DNA of 41,519 nucleotides from Actinomycetes bacterium (GTDB taxonomy: Bacteria > Actinomycetota > Acidimicrobiia > Acidimicrobiales > RAAP-2). Shown in pieces: positions 23,886 to 32,862 of the stretch. Each line of letters begins with the position of its first letter. The stretch's first letter is position 1. The position numbers and the translations under genes were made by a program. The stretch is from contig JAJYVS010000024.1 in assembly GCA_021791895.1 (NCBI GenBank), forward strand, positions 1-41,519, read 5' to 3'. The notes under the pieces were generated by a model. That model saw only the letters and a list, made by a program, of their open reading frames with translations. It made no database searches and had not been told where the DNA came from.

Positions 23886-24839
23886 ATGGCCACCTACCGC
23901 AACCGCTTCGGCCCCCACAATCCGGGTGAGACCTACGTGACCCACGCCTTCCCCGAGCAGCTGGCCGACCTCGGTGAGGTGGAGATGAACTACGCGACCG
24001 TCGGCGACTCTTCACAGCCGGCGCTGCTGCTCATCCCGGGCCAGACCGAGTCGTGGTGGGGGTACGAGCAGGCCCTCCACCTGCTCGGTGGGCATTTCAA
24101 CGCGTACGCCGTCGACCTGCGGGGCCAGGGCCGGTCGACCCGGACCCCGGGCCGCTACACGCTCGACAACATGGGCAACGACCTGGTGCGGTTCATCGAC
24201 GTGGTCATCGGCCGACCGACCGTGGTGAGCGGGCTGTCCTCGGGCGGGGTCCTCTCGGCTTGGCTGTCGGCCTACGCCAAGCCCGGTCAGCTGATCGGCG
24301 CTCACTACGAGGACCCGCCGCTCTTCTCTTCGCAGGTCGGGCCGGCGATCGGCCAAGGGATCAACCAGTCGATCGGCCCGATGTTCCTGTTGTGGAGCAC
24401 CTATCTCGGTGACCAGTGGAGCATCGGCGACTGGGAGGGCTTCCTCGCCGCCGCACCCGACGCGCTCCCGGCCTCGATGGCACGGTCGTTCCCATCGAGG
24501 GACGAGCCGAGCCAGAACTTGAAGGAGTACGACCCCGAATGGGCCCGCGCCTTTTGGTACGGAACGGTGGCGGCGTCTTGTGACCACGCCCGGATGCTCC
24601 GCGCGGTCAAGGTCCCGGTCCTCCTCACCCACCACTTCCGTCGAGTCGACCAAGCGACCGGCGCGCTGCTGGGCGCGCTGTCCGACGCCCAGGCGAAACG
24701 GGTGCTCGATCTCCTCGACGAGGCCGGTGTGGCCGCCGAGTACCGCTCGTTCGAGACCATGGGTCACTCGATGCACGGCCAGGATCCCCAGCTCTTCACC
24801 GACACGCTGGTGGAGTGGTCGACGTCACTGGCGAGCTGA
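23886..24839 (+). CDS. alpha/beta hydrolase
   Basis: A 317-residue alpha/beta-hydrolase-fold enzyme. It shows the oxyanion strand LLLIPGQTESWWGYE (in place of the usual H-G), AVDLRGQGRSTRTPGRYTLD, and the nucleophile elbow SGLSSGG (G-x-S-x-G, Ser about residue 118). A cap domain rich in Trp and Phe spans about 150-245. The C-terminal catalytic His is in ETMGHSMHG. It may be an esterase, lactonase or C-C bond hydrolase; the substrate is not evident. Start: ATG at 23886 with GAGGAG 4 bases upstream. The acyl-CoA dehydrogenase gene begins 138 bp further on the same strand, so they may serve one degradative pathway (inference). Confidence 0.88.
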   Translation: MATYRNRFGPHNPGETYVTHAFPEQLADLGEVEMNYATVGDSSQPALLLIPGQTESWWGYEQALHLLGGHFNAYAVDLRGQGRSTRTPGRYTLDNMGNDLVRFIDVVIGRPTVVSGLSSGGVLSAWLSAYAKPGQLIGAHYEDPPLFSSQVGPAIGQGINQSIGPMFLLWSTYLGDQWSIGDWEGFLAAAPDALPASMARSFPSRDEPSQNLKEYDPEWARAFWYGTVAASCDHARMLRAVKVPVLLTHHFRRVDQATGALLGALSDAQAKRVLDLLDEAGVAAEYRSFETMGHSMHGQDPQLFTDTLVEWSTSLAS

Positions 24840-24977
24840 GTGGTTGTCCTGGCGAAGCAGGCGAGCGGCGTGGCACTCCGAGAGCCGGAGCGGGCTCGTC
24901 TCGGGCCAATCTGCTGGTTCCCGATAGCGGGGAATAGAGTGCTGACGTCGATGTACTGACGAATCGGAGGAGTTCGC

Positions 24978-26186
24978 ATGACTGTCGACCTGGCCTTGGA
25001 CGAGCAGTTGCGCCAGGAGGTGCGGTCCTGGATCACCGACAACGCCGTGGCGGAGGTGAAGCACGTCCGGCAGGGACCCCGCGGCACCGAGCGATCCGAG
25101 GCGATGACCGAGTGGGAGCGTCGCCTGATCGAGGGCCGGTGGATCTGCTCGCACTGGCCCGAGGAGTATGGCGGACGGGGGCTCGACAGCTTCCAGAACG
25201 GCATCGTCAGCGATGAGTTCTCCAGGGCCGGCTTCCCGAGGGTCAGCCGGGGCATGGGTGAGTCGTTGGTGTCCCCGGCCATCATCGTGCACGGCGATCC
25301 GGATCAGAAGCGCTACTTCCTGCCCCGCATCCTCGACGGCACCGATCGGTACTGCCAAGGATTCTCCGAGCCCGGAGCCGGGTCCGACCTCGCCGGGCTC
25401 CAGACCCGTGGTGTGGTCGACGGTGAAGAGGTGATCATCACTGGCCAGAAGGTGTGGACGTCGGGGGCCCAGTTCGCCAACATGATGTTCTGCCTCTGCC
25501 GGACCGACCCCGAGGCTCCCAAGCACCGCGGCATCTCCTACGTGCTGGTGCCGATGCCCGAGAACGGCTTCGACGTCCGGCCGCTACGCCAGATGACCGG
25601 AGGGGCCGGGTTCAACGAGGTGTTCATCGACGCCGCCCGGGCCCCGCTCTTCAACGTGATCGGCGGTCTGCACAACGGGTGGAGGGTGGCCAACACGACG
25701 CTCGGCAACGAGCGCCGGGGCGGGGGCACCCGCCATGTCGGGTTCTTGCACAACTGGCAACGGGTCGTCGACAAGGCCCGCGAGAACGGCAAGATCGACG
25801 ACCCCAACGTCCGCCAACAGTTGGCCTGGGCCTACACCAAGGTCCAGATCATCCGGTACCAGGCTGAGCGCATGAACGCCCTGGCGGCCGCCGGGCTCGA
25901 GCCCGGGCCCGAGGCGAGCGTGGGCAAGATGCTCTGGTCCGAGTACGCCCGCCGATTTGGCGAGATGGCGATGGACATCGCCGGCATGGAGTCGTTGGTC
26001 CGTCCCGAACACGAGGACTACCGACAGAACGAGTGGATGGGGATGTTCCTCGGGTCCCGCTCCGGCACCATCTGGGGAGGAACGGCCGAGGTGCAGCGCA
26101 ACATCGTCGGCGAGCGGGCCCTGGGCCTGCCGAAGGACCCCTCCGCCGAGAACGACCGCTCGCAACCGTTCAGCCCGAACCGATGA
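24978..26186 (+). CDS. acyl-CoA dehydrogenase
   Basis: A 402-residue flavoenzyme of normal length. Visible in order are the N-terminal helical domain (EEYGGRGLDSFQNGIVSDEF), the FAD-binding signature CQGFSEPGAGSDLAGLQTR (about residues 122-140), the mid beta-domain with KVWTSGAQFANMMFCLCRTD, and the C-terminal helical domain ending GTIWGGTAEVQRNIVGERALGLP. It oxidises an acyl-CoA at the alpha-beta bond and passes electrons to ETF. The long spacer and sequence style resemble the FadE group used for sterol side chains or branched acids, but the exact substrate is open. Strong ribosome binding site GGAGGAG before ATG. A TAGAGT at 24935-24940 may be its -10. It could act with the thiolase and dehydrogenase at 34-36 kb. 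Confidence 0.92.
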   Translation: MTVDLALDEQLRQEVRSWITDNAVAEVKHVRQGPRGTERSEAMTEWERRLIEGRWICSHWPEEYGGRGLDSFQNGIVSDEFSRAGFPRVSRGMGESLVSPAIIVHGDPDQKRYFLPRILDGTDRYCQGFSEPGAGSDLAGLQTRGVVDGEEVIITGQKVWTSGAQFANMMFCLCRTDPEAPKHRGISYVLVPMPENGFDVRPLRQMTGGAGFNEVFIDAARAPLFNVIGGLHNGWRVANTTLGNERRGGGTRHVGFLHNWQRVVDKARENGKIDDPNVRQQLAWAYTKVQIIRYQAERMNALAAAGLEPGPEASVGKMLWSEYARRFGEMAMDIAGMESLVRPEHEDYRQNEWMGMFLGSRSGTIWGGTAEVQRNIVGERALGLPKDPSAENDRSQPFSPNR

Positions 26187-26239
26187 TCGCTGAACTCCGA
26201 GCGCGGTCGGCCCCGGCGCGGCCCGGGTCGGCGGGGAAC

Positions 26240-26446
26240 CTACGGCGTCCGGCCGTGCATGTGGCCCGGTGACGTCCGTCGGGTGCGGGTCCTGGAGGGA
26301 AGACCCCGAAGACCGAGGAGCCTGAGGACCAGGACACCGATCCGACTCGGTTTCCGGGCCCGCTGGGCGGCCCTCGCCTTGTTCTCGTGATCACCGGTGA
26401 CGTGGTAGTTCCGGCCCGTGTAGCCGCGTCGATAGTTGGGCGACAC
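26240..26446 (-). CDS. possible small basic protein
   Basis: A 68-residue frame with GTG start, AGGA about 8 bases upstream, and high G/C at third positions as in real genes of this window. The product is very basic: SPNYRRGYTGRNYHVTGDH at the start, ENKARAAQRARKP in the middle, and a short hydrophobic patch (GVLVLRLLGL). It lies alone between two genes with which it converges and diverges. I know no family; a chance frame is possible. Confidence 0.42.
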   Translation of the reverse strand: MSPNYRRGYTGRNYHVTGDHENKARAAQRARKPSRIGVLVLRLLGLRGLPSRTRTRRTSPGHMHGRTP

Positions 26447-26511
26447 GAGTGTGATCCTATGTTCACCGACAACCGGTGGTACGTGGCGCGGCCGGTTGAG
26501 CGCCGACCACG

Positions 26512-27273
26512 TCAGGCGACATCGAGGTCGGCAACGACGGGGAGATGGTCCGACGCGCGGTCCGCGGGAGCCGCCTCGTAGATCTGGCAGTCCACGAGGT
26601 TCGCCGCCAGATCGGCGGTGGCGAAGATGTAGTCGAAACGGAGCCCAAGTCTCGGCATGGTGACGCCGGGCTCACCAGGATGCACCTTGCGGTAGAGGTC
26701 CACGAAGCCCGCGGCTTCCAGTACCCGCAGGGCCCGGTCGTCGACGTCGCCTTCGAGATTGCCCGAGCGGGCGAACAATCGAGCCCCGATCTTCGACAGC
26801 GCCGCGTCGAGGCCGGGGTCATCGGTTCTCGGACTGTTGAAGTCGCCCATGACGATCCCAGGGGGCCCCGGCAGGGCGTGGAGGGACCCGAGCAGCCGGG
26901 CGTCGGGCGAGAACGGATCGAGATGCACGCCGGCAACGCCGATGCCCAAACCCCCCGGAGTGACGAGCCTCGCCTCGACGAGGCTCCGGTTGGTGCCCGG
27001 GGGTCCCGAGCAGCATGTCACGATCCCAAACCCTGGCTTGACCAGCAGGGCTCCGTGGTACCCGCTCGGTGAGAGACCGAGCAACAACCGCATCCCCGTT
27101 GCCCGCTCGAGCTCGAAGCGACGCTCTTGTCCTCGCAGTTCGAACTCGTTCGCCTCTTGGAGCGCCACCACGTCGGGGTCCAGTCTCCCGATCAGCTCGG
27201 CGATGAGCGCCAGCCGACTCGTTCCGTCGGCGTCCAGCGCGCCGTCCAAGATGTTGTAGGACATGAGCCTCAC
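26512..27273 (-). CDS. endonuclease/exonuclease/phosphatase-family protein (cytoplasmic)
   Basis: A 253-residue EEP-fold enzyme with all family motifs: MSYNILDGAL at the start, the metal-site Glu in VVALQEANEFE, the His-Asp of VHLDPFSPD, MGDFNSPRTDD (catalytic Asp and Asn) and the C-terminal ASDHLPVVADL. Unlike the lipoprotein at 3.2 kb it has no signal peptide and keeps the canonical GDFN. Members cleave phosphodiester bonds in DNA, RNA ends or lipids; the target is unknown. Start: GTG at 27273, since GAGGAG is about 10 bases upstream and the first strand starts at once; ATG three codons in is the alternative. It is divergent from the fused transporter locus. Confidence 0.88.
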   Translation of the reverse strand: MRLMSYNILDGALDADGTSRLALIAELIGRLDPDVVALQEANEFELRGQERRFELERATGMRLLLGLSPSGYHGALLVKPGFGIVTCCSGPPGTNRSLVEARLVTPGGLGIGVAGVHLDPFSPDARLLGSLHALPGPPGIVMGDFNSPRTDDPGLDAALSKIGARLFARSGNLEGDVDDRALRVLEAAGFVDLYRKVHPGEPGVTMPRLGLRFDYIFATADLAANLVDCQIYEAAPADRASDHLPVVADLDVA

Positions 27274-27617
27274 CGGTCTGTGCTCCTCTCCACATGCCCG
27301 GGTCACTGCGAGCGAAGGATCCGGCTGAGAACAGCGAGCCCACTCTCCGCGGCACCGCCGACGACGTGCCCGGCCAACGGTCGCGGGCAAGTATCCCAGT
27401 CTCGATCCGATGCGGTCGGTCGGCGCGCCAGCCGGCACGGATCATGCGCGCTCCTGTGGTCGATCGTGGCCGAAGCTCGGCGACGCCGCTCCTCTGTCGG
27501 CCACGGCGCTCGTCGGGACTAGGGCAGGTCCGCCCTTCTTGGCACCTGATAGCCGGGCCACCAGGAACTTTGAGGCCGGTCCGTCCCTCGGCACCCATGG
27601 CGCCGGGTCATCGCTTG
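27274..27617. other. 344-bp divergent intergenic region before the transporter operon
   Basis: This separates the phosphodiesterase-fold gene (minus) from the LivHM fusion (plus). The frame of LivHM stays open through it, but the sequence is Arg/Pro/Ser-rich, without membrane helices, so it is treated as non-coding. Promoters for both sides must lie here; I see no clear consensus. Confidence 0.45.
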
Positions 27618-29744
27618 ATGAATACTGACGGGCCAGTGAGCGTGAGGCGGGGCTTGGTGCTCCTGACCGTGCCGGTGGGCGTCGCGGCCGCATGGGCCGT
27701 GGCCGCCCGTCTGCTGCCCAAGGGCCTGCCGCCGGGGATCGTCCTCCAGGGACTGATCTACGGAGCCTTCTACTCCTTGTCCGCCGTCGGTCTGGTCCTC
27801 ATCTACCGCTCCAGCCGGGTCGTGAACTTCGCCCAGGCCCAACTCGGCCTCCTGGGTGGGACGATCACGGCCCTCCTGGCCACCGGCCACGGCTTGAACT
27901 TCTGGCTCGCGCTCCTCTTCGGTCTGTTCGTGGCCGTGGTGACCGGGGCCCTCACCCACATGTTGGTGATCCACCGCCTGCGTCGCAGTTCACGACTCCT
28001 GGTGGCGGTGGCGACGATCGGTCTGGCGCAGGCCCTGACCGGCGTGCAGGGATTTCTGCCGAGGATCTTCTGCGGATCCCTCTTCGGCTCCTGCAACATC
28101 AGTCGCGGGTTCACGTTTCCGCTCACGGTCACCTTCAGCGTCCGTCCGGTCATCTTCAACGGCGCCGATGTGGTGACCCTCGTGTCGGTCGCCGTCGTGC
28201 TCCTGATCCTGTGGGCGGCGCTGCGGTTCACCTATTGGGGACAGGCCATGCGGGGTTCAGCCGAGAATCGAGAGCGGGCGGTCCTGCTCGGCATTCGCGT
28301 GTTCCCGATCGACGTGGCCGTCTGGGTGACGGCCGCCGTGCTCTCGGCGGTGAGCCTGGTGCTCTACGTGGGTGTGTACGGGTTCTCGACCCTGGCCGGC
28401 GGGGCCCCTACCTCGGGCAACGACATCTTGATCCGGGTGCTGGCGGCGGCGGTGATCGGCGGGATGGAAAGCCTGCCCCGGACGGTTCTCGCCGCACTCC
28501 TGCTCGGCGTCTACGACGCCGGCGCCATTTGGACCTCGGCGAATGTGCCGTTCGTCGACGCCACGCTGGTGGTGATCATCGTGGTCGCCCTGCTCCTCCA
28601 GCACCGACGCTTCACGCGCTCGGGCGACGGTCTGGGCGTCAACTGGCTGACGGTCCGCCAGTTCAAGCCGGTGCCGCTGGTCCTGCGCCGCCTGCCCGAG
28701 GTGCGCTGGACCCGGCGGGTCGCCGTCCTCGTCGCCCTGTTCCTGCTGATCGACGCCCCGCACCTGCTCCCCGCCGCCCGGGTCTATCTGCTGGCGCCGT
28801 TGCTCATCTACGGCATCGTGGGCCTCTCGCTGGTCGTCCTGTCCGGTTGGGCCGGACAGATCTCTCTCGGACAGTTCGGCCTGGCCGGGGTGGGCGGAGC
28901 GGTGACCGGCTTCCTCTACGGCTTCCAATCCTGGAACTGGCTCCCGGCCATGGTCGTCGGCATGCTGGCCGCGGGAGCGGTGGCGTTCCTCATCGGCCTG
29001 CCGGCCCTGCGCATCCGCGGCCCGTTCCTGGCCGTCACGACCCTGGCCTTCGCCGTGGCCATGTACGAGTACGTCCTCCCGCCCCAGTGGTTCCCCTCGT
29101 TCGTGGCCCAGTCGATCAACCGCCCGACCGTCTTCGGCCACGACCTCTTCGGCTCGGACGCCGGGATGTACTACCTGTGCCTGGCGGTCTTCGCCCTGGT
29201 GGCGCTGTCGCTGCGGTCCCTGCGCTCCAGCGCGGCCGGCCGGTCCCTGATCGCCACGCGTGACAACGAGCTCGCCGCGGAGGCCATGGCCCTGCCCACG
29301 ACCAGGATCCGCCTGACCGCCTTCATCGTCTCCGGAGCGATCGCCGGGCTGGCTGGGACCCTCTTCGTGATGGACCAGGGCGGGGTGTTCTACGCCTCCT
29401 ACAGTCCCGACATCAGCATCCTTCTGTTCACCATGGCCGTGGTGGGCGGACTCGGTTCGATCTCCGGCCTGGTCTTCGGGGTCGTCTACATCTGGGGGGT
29501 CCAGTATCTGCTGCCCCCGAACTGGGGGATCGTCGTCAGCGGCCTCGGGGTCGTGATCCTCCTCCTGGTCATGCCCGAGGGCCTGGCGGGCCTGGCCAAC
29601 CTGGCCCGGGACGGCGTGCTGCGTCGCCTGGCCGTCCACCGGGACCTCGACGTACCCGAGCTGGTGGCACCGGACACCGGCCGGCCACCGCCAGAAGAGG
29701 CCGAATTAGTGGCGCAGGCCGCCATGGGGGGCCTCGTCGGATGA
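27618..29744 (+). CDS. fused branched-chain-type ABC permease (LivH-LivM)
   Basis: A 708-residue polytopic membrane protein joining the two permeases of the hydrophobic amino acid uptake (HAAT/LIV) family. Residues ~1-305 are LivH-like: [36 protein letters not shown] and [15 protein letters not shown], the cytoplasmic coupling loop. After a linker with basic residues (about 320-375), residues ~375-690 are LivM-like: [39 protein letters not shown], the coupling loop [18 protein letters not shown], and [12 protein letters not shown]. It should form the transmembrane path of an importer for branched-chain amino acids, short amides, urea or similar compounds. ATG at 27618 precedes the first helix; ATG at 27597 and GTG codons just after are alternatives. 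It shares ATGA with the next gene. No binding protein gene is in the window. Confidence 0.87.
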   Translation: MNTDGPVSVRRGLVLLTVPVGVAAAWAVAARLLPKGLPPGIVLQGLIYGAFYSLSAVGLVLIYRSSRVVNFAQAQLGLLGGTITALLATGHGLNFWLALLFGLFVAVVTGALTHMLVIHRLRRSSRLLVAVATIGLAQALTGVQGFLPRIFCGSLFGSCNISRGFTFPLTVTFSVRPVIFNGADVVTLVSVAVVLLILWAALRFTYWGQAMRGSAENRERAVLLGIRVFPIDVAVWVTAAVLSAVSLVLYVGVYGFSTLAGGAPTSGNDILIRVLAAAVIGGMESLPRTVLAALLLGVYDAGAIWTSANVPFVDATLVVIIVVALLLQHRRFTRSGDGLGVNWLTVRQFKPVPLVLRRLPEVRWTRRVAVLVALFLLIDAPHLLPAARVYLLAPLLIYGIVGLSLVVLSGWAGQISLGQFGLAGVGGAVTGFLYGFQSWNWLPAMVVGMLAAGAVAFLIGLPALRIRGPFLAVTTLAFAVAMYEYVLPPQWFPSFVAQSINRPTVFGHDLFGSDAGMYYLCLAVFALVALSLRSLRSSAAGRSLIATRDNELAAEAMALPTTRIRLTAFIVSGAIAGLAGTLFVMDQGGVFYASYSPDISILLFTMAVVGGLGSISGLVFGVVYIWGVQYLLPPNWGIVVSGLGVVILLLVMPEGLAGLANLARDGVLRRLAVHRDLDVPELVAPDTGRPPPEEAELVAQAAMGGLVG

Positions 29745-32700
29745 CCGTGCCGTCGGCGCCATCCGCCGCCCCCTCGACGCCGCGCAACCCCCCCGCGGCC
29801 GAGTCGGCCATCTCCGCCGCGGCCGCCGCCGAGGCCGCCATCGAGCCGCCCCCGTCGCATCTCTTCTGGCTGGATCCGCGCCGCATCACCTGGCCCGCCT
29901 CGGCGGTGCCGTTCTTCGTCCTGGCGGTGCTGGGGGCGATGGCCCAGTTCGAGAGCTCGGCGTTCAACGTGCTGGTCCCCAACATCAAAGAGGCGTTCCA
30001 TCTGAGCCTGACTGGCCTGACCACCATCACCGCGGTGGCGGCACCGATCGGGCTGTCGCTCGACATCCCCTTCGCCTACGCCGGAGACCGCGTGCGACGG
30101 ATGCGCATGATGGCCATCGGCTTCTTCATCTTCATGGCCTTCTCCGCCGTCACCGGCCTGTCGGGCATCTTCGCCAGTCTCACGCTCTTGTACGTGGCGC
30201 GGATCGGGGTGTCGATCGGCGGCGCGTTCCAATCGACCGGGGCCAGCCTCATGGCCGACTTCTTCCCGGTTGGGGTACGGGCCAAGGTCTACTTCGCTCG
30301 GGCCGCGATCGCCGCTGCGCTCGGCGCGATCGCCCCGGCCACCGTCGGTCTGATCGAGCTGCGCTTCACCTGGGAGACGCCGTTCTTCGTCTTTGCGGTG
30401 CCGACGGTTGTGTTCGCGGCGTTCGGGCTGATGATCAAAGAGCCGGTGCGCGGGCGCTACGAGCGGGAGCTGATGGGGGCCGACCCGGCCACGGCCTCGG
30501 TGACCGACGAACCGGCCACCTTCAGCGAGACCTTCCGGACGCTCTTCGCCAACCCGTCGATGCGCAGGCTGTACTACTCGCTCCCGTTCTTCACCGTCGC
30601 CGCCCTTGGCATCGGGCAGTTCACCAGCCTCTTCTACCAGCAGATCCTCCACCTCGACGCCGCCTCGCGCGGCTTCGTCATCGCGCTCACCGAGCCCGGC
30701 GCGGTGGTGGGGCTCATCTTCGGGGCGATCGTGCTGCGCCCGCTGATCTGGCGGAATCCGGGCATGGTGATGCGGCTCATCGCCGTCAGCGCCACCCTGG
30801 CCGGTGGGCTCCTGGTCGGATTCGCCCTCTCCACGGCGGTGTGGATGGCGGCCCTCTTCCACTTCCTCATGGCCGCGGTCATGGCCACCATCGTCCCCGG
30901 GGTGACCACGATCCTGTCGCTCGTGATCCCACCCCGGATGCGCACCCTCGGCTTCGCCACGGCCTCGATCTGGTTCCTAGTCGGCCTTCCCGTCCTGCCG
31001 CTGGTCGGTGTCATCGGTGACGACTTCGGCCTGCGGACGGGGATCATCGTCTTCGTCCCCGTCTTCATCCTGGGGGGCTACATCCTGGCGTCGGGTGGCC
31101 GTTTCGTGGCCCGGGACATCGAGAAGGTGCGGATCTCCACCCTGGCCCGGGCCGAGATCCGCCAGGCCCGGCTGGAGGGTCGGACCAACCTGCTCATGGT
31201 CCGGGGGATGCGCGCCGGTTACGGTCCCCTCGACGTCCTCTTCGACGTCAACCTGGACGTGGCCGACGGGGAGATGCTGGCGCTCCTCGGCACCAACGGT
31301 GCCGGGAAGTCGACCCTGCTCCGCACGGTCTCGGCGCTCTTGGTCCCGACCGCCGGCGCCGTCATGTTCGACGGGATCGACATCACGAGCGCCGACCCCC
31401 GCCGGGTCGTGGAGATGGGCGTCATCCACGTCCCGGGGGGGCGGGGGATCTTTCCCGGCCTGACGGTGGCGGAGAACCTGGGCCTGGCGCTCGGTCCGAG
31501 CAGACGCCGACGCCGGCAACTGGGCTTCGAGAGCGCCACGCTCGGGGGCGCATCGTCGGTCGAAGAGGCCCTCGAGTTCTTCCCGGCCCTCCGTCAGCGC
31601 CTCCACACGGCGGCCGGCGAGCTCTCGGGCGGTGAGCAGCAGATGTTGAGCCTGGCCCAGGCGTTCCTCTTCCAGCCCCGCCTCCTGCTGATCGACGAGC
31701 TGTCGTTGGGCCTGGCCCCCTCGGTGGTTACCCAGCTCATCGAACGGGTGAAGGCGGTCCACGGCGCCGGCACGGCGGTGGTGCTGGTCGATCAGTCGCT
31801 CTCGACGGCCATGGCCGTCTCTAAACGGGCCGCCTTCTTGGAGCGGGGCCAGGTCGTCTTCTCGGGGTCGACCTCCGAGCTCATCGAGCGCGACGACCTG
31901 GCCCGGGCGGTGTTCCTTTCCGGGTTCAAGGGGGCGGCCGGCCCGGGCCCGGCCGATGGGACCGCGGTCGCGGCCAACGGGACGAGACCACCCCCGGCCC
32001 CCGGCACCGCACCGGTCCTGGCCGCCTCGGGCCTGGTCAAGACCTACGGCGGACTGACCGTGCTGGCCGGAGTCGACCTCGACATCGAAGACGGGGAGGT
32101 GGTCGGGCTCATCGGGCCGAACGGCGCCGGCAAGACCACGCTCCTCGACCTGCTCACCGGCGCCCAGCGGGCCGACTCGGGCCGGGTGGTGCTCGCCGGA
32201 CGGGACGTGACCACCTGGTCCACGCACCGCCGGGCGGCCGCCGGGATCGCCCGCTCCTTCCAGGACCCCCGGCTGTGGGCGGGCCTGACCGTCGAGGAGA
32301 TCCTGGCGTTGGGCGTCGCCCGCCGCCACGGCGGGTTCAAGGTGGCGGGTGCCCTGCTGAGCCTGCCGGTGACCGCCCGCCGGGAACGGGCCATCCGAGC
32401 CGAGGTGCAGGAGATCGTCGAGCTACTCCACTTGGAGACCTTCCGGCTCAAGTTCGCGACCGAGCTGTCCACGGGCACGCGGCGGATCGTCGAGTTGGCC
32501 ACCGTGGTGGCGCAGCGCCCCCACGTGCTGTTGCTCGACGAGCCCACCGTCGGCATCGCCCAGCGGGAGATCGAACCCCTGGCCGCGCTGCTCCAGGAGG
32601 TGAGGAGGGCGCTCGGCTGCGCCATGTTGGTGATCGAGCACGACATGGCCTTCTTGAGCGGGCTGGCCGGTCGGGCGGTGGCGATCGACGCCGGCACCGT

Positions 32701-32797
32701 CGTCGCCCGGGGCACGCCCGAGGAGGTCCTGGCGTCACCCGAGGTGCTCCGCTCCTACCTGGGGCTCGACCCCGAGACGGTCCGGATCGGTCACTGA
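29741..32797 (+). CDS. MFS transporter fused to two ABC ATPases (LivF-like and LivG-like)
   Basis: A 1018-residue three-part protein. Residues ~1-50 are an Ala/Pro-rich tail. Residues ~50-460 are an MFS transporter: about 12 hydrophobic segments, with the loop motif AGDRVRRMRM after the second helix. Residues ~480-715 are a LivF-like ATPase: Walker A GTNGAGKST (~517), IHVPGGRGIFPGLTVAENL, signature LSGGEQQ (~628), Walker B LLLIDE (~648) and Gln in the switch (VLVDQ), as usual for LivF. Residues ~755-1015 are a LivG-like ATPase: Walker A GPNGAGKTT (~792), signature LSTGTRR (~908), Walker B VLLLDEP (~929), switch VIEHD (~964). The start codon overlaps the LivHM stop. Together the two genes supply both permeases and both ATPases of one importer plus a secondary transporter on the same chain. 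Confidence 0.9.
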   Translation: MTVPSAPSAAPSTPRNPPAAESAISAAAAAEAAIEPPPSHLFWLDPRRITWPASAVPFFVLAVLGAMAQFESSAFNVLVPNIKEAFHLSLTGLTTITAVAAPIGLSLDIPFAYAGDRVRRMRMMAIGFFIFMAFSAVTGLSGIFASLTLLYVARIGVSIGGAFQSTGASLMADFFPVGVRAKVYFARAAIAAALGAIAPATVGLIELRFTWETPFFVFAVPTVVFAAFGLMIKEPVRGRYERELMGADPATASVTDEPATFSETFRTLFANPSMRRLYYSLPFFTVAALGIGQFTSLFYQQILHLDAASRGFVIALTEPGAVVGLIFGAIVLRPLIWRNPGMVMRLIAVSATLAGGLLVGFALSTAVWMAALFHFLMAAVMATIVPGVTTILSLVIPPRMRTLGFATASIWFLVGLPVLPLVGVIGDDFGLRTGIIVFVPVFILGGYILASGGRFVARDIEKVRISTLARAEIRQARLEGRTNLLMVRGMRAGYGPLDVLFDVNLDVADGEMLALLGTNGAGKSTLLRTVSALLVPTAGAVMFDGIDITSADPRRVVEMGVIHVPGGRGIFPGLTVAENLGLALGPSRRRRRQLGFESATLGGASSVEEALEFFPALRQRLHTAAGELSGGEQQMLSLAQAFLFQPRLLLIDELSLGLAPSVVTQLIERVKAVHGAGTAVVLVDQSLSTAMAVSKRAAFLERGQVVFSGSTSELIERDDLARAVFLSGFKGAAGPGPADGTAVAANGTRPPPAPGTAPVLAASGLVKTYGGLTVLAGVDLDIEDGEVVGLIGPNGAGKTTLLDLLTGAQRADSGRVVLAGRDVTTWSTHRRAAAGIARSFQDPRLWAGLTVEEILALGVARRHGGFKVAGALLSLPVTARRERAIRAEVQEIVELLHLETFRLKFATELSTGTRRIVELATVVAQRPHVLLLDEPTVGIAQREIEPLAALLQEVRRALGCAMLVIEHDMAFLSGLAGRAVAIDAGTVVARGTPEEVLASPEVLRSYLGLDPETVRIGH

Positions 32798-32831
32798 CCG
32801 CCCGACGCGAGCCACCTCGACGAGGGGCACC

Positions 32832-32847
32832 GACGGCGCCGGCCGTC
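32832..32847. terminator. GC hairpin between convergent genes
   Basis: GACGGC (32832-32837) and GCCGTC (32842-32847) form a 6-bp stem with a 4-base loop, in the 65-bp gap between the transporter operon and the convergent GNAT gene. No T-tract. Confidence 0.38.
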
Positions 32848-32862
32848 ATGCTCCACCCCGGA

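Noticed and set aside
27294-27617. N-terminal extension of the LivHM fusion by 108 codons
   Set aside because: The extra stretch is Arg/Pro/Ser-rich without helices and would remove all room for a promoter between divergent genes.
29450-29760. A separate start for the MFS gene that would unfuse it from the ATPases
   Set aside because: The frame runs without break through the MFS, LivF-like and LivG-like parts, and no good internal start with a ribosome binding site is seen at the MFS-ATPase junction (about 31140-31200).
28257-32329. Long minus-strand open frames across the transporter fusions
   Set aside because: Their sequence is repetitive Gln/His/Asp/Arg, typical of antisense of membrane-helix codons; no family features.
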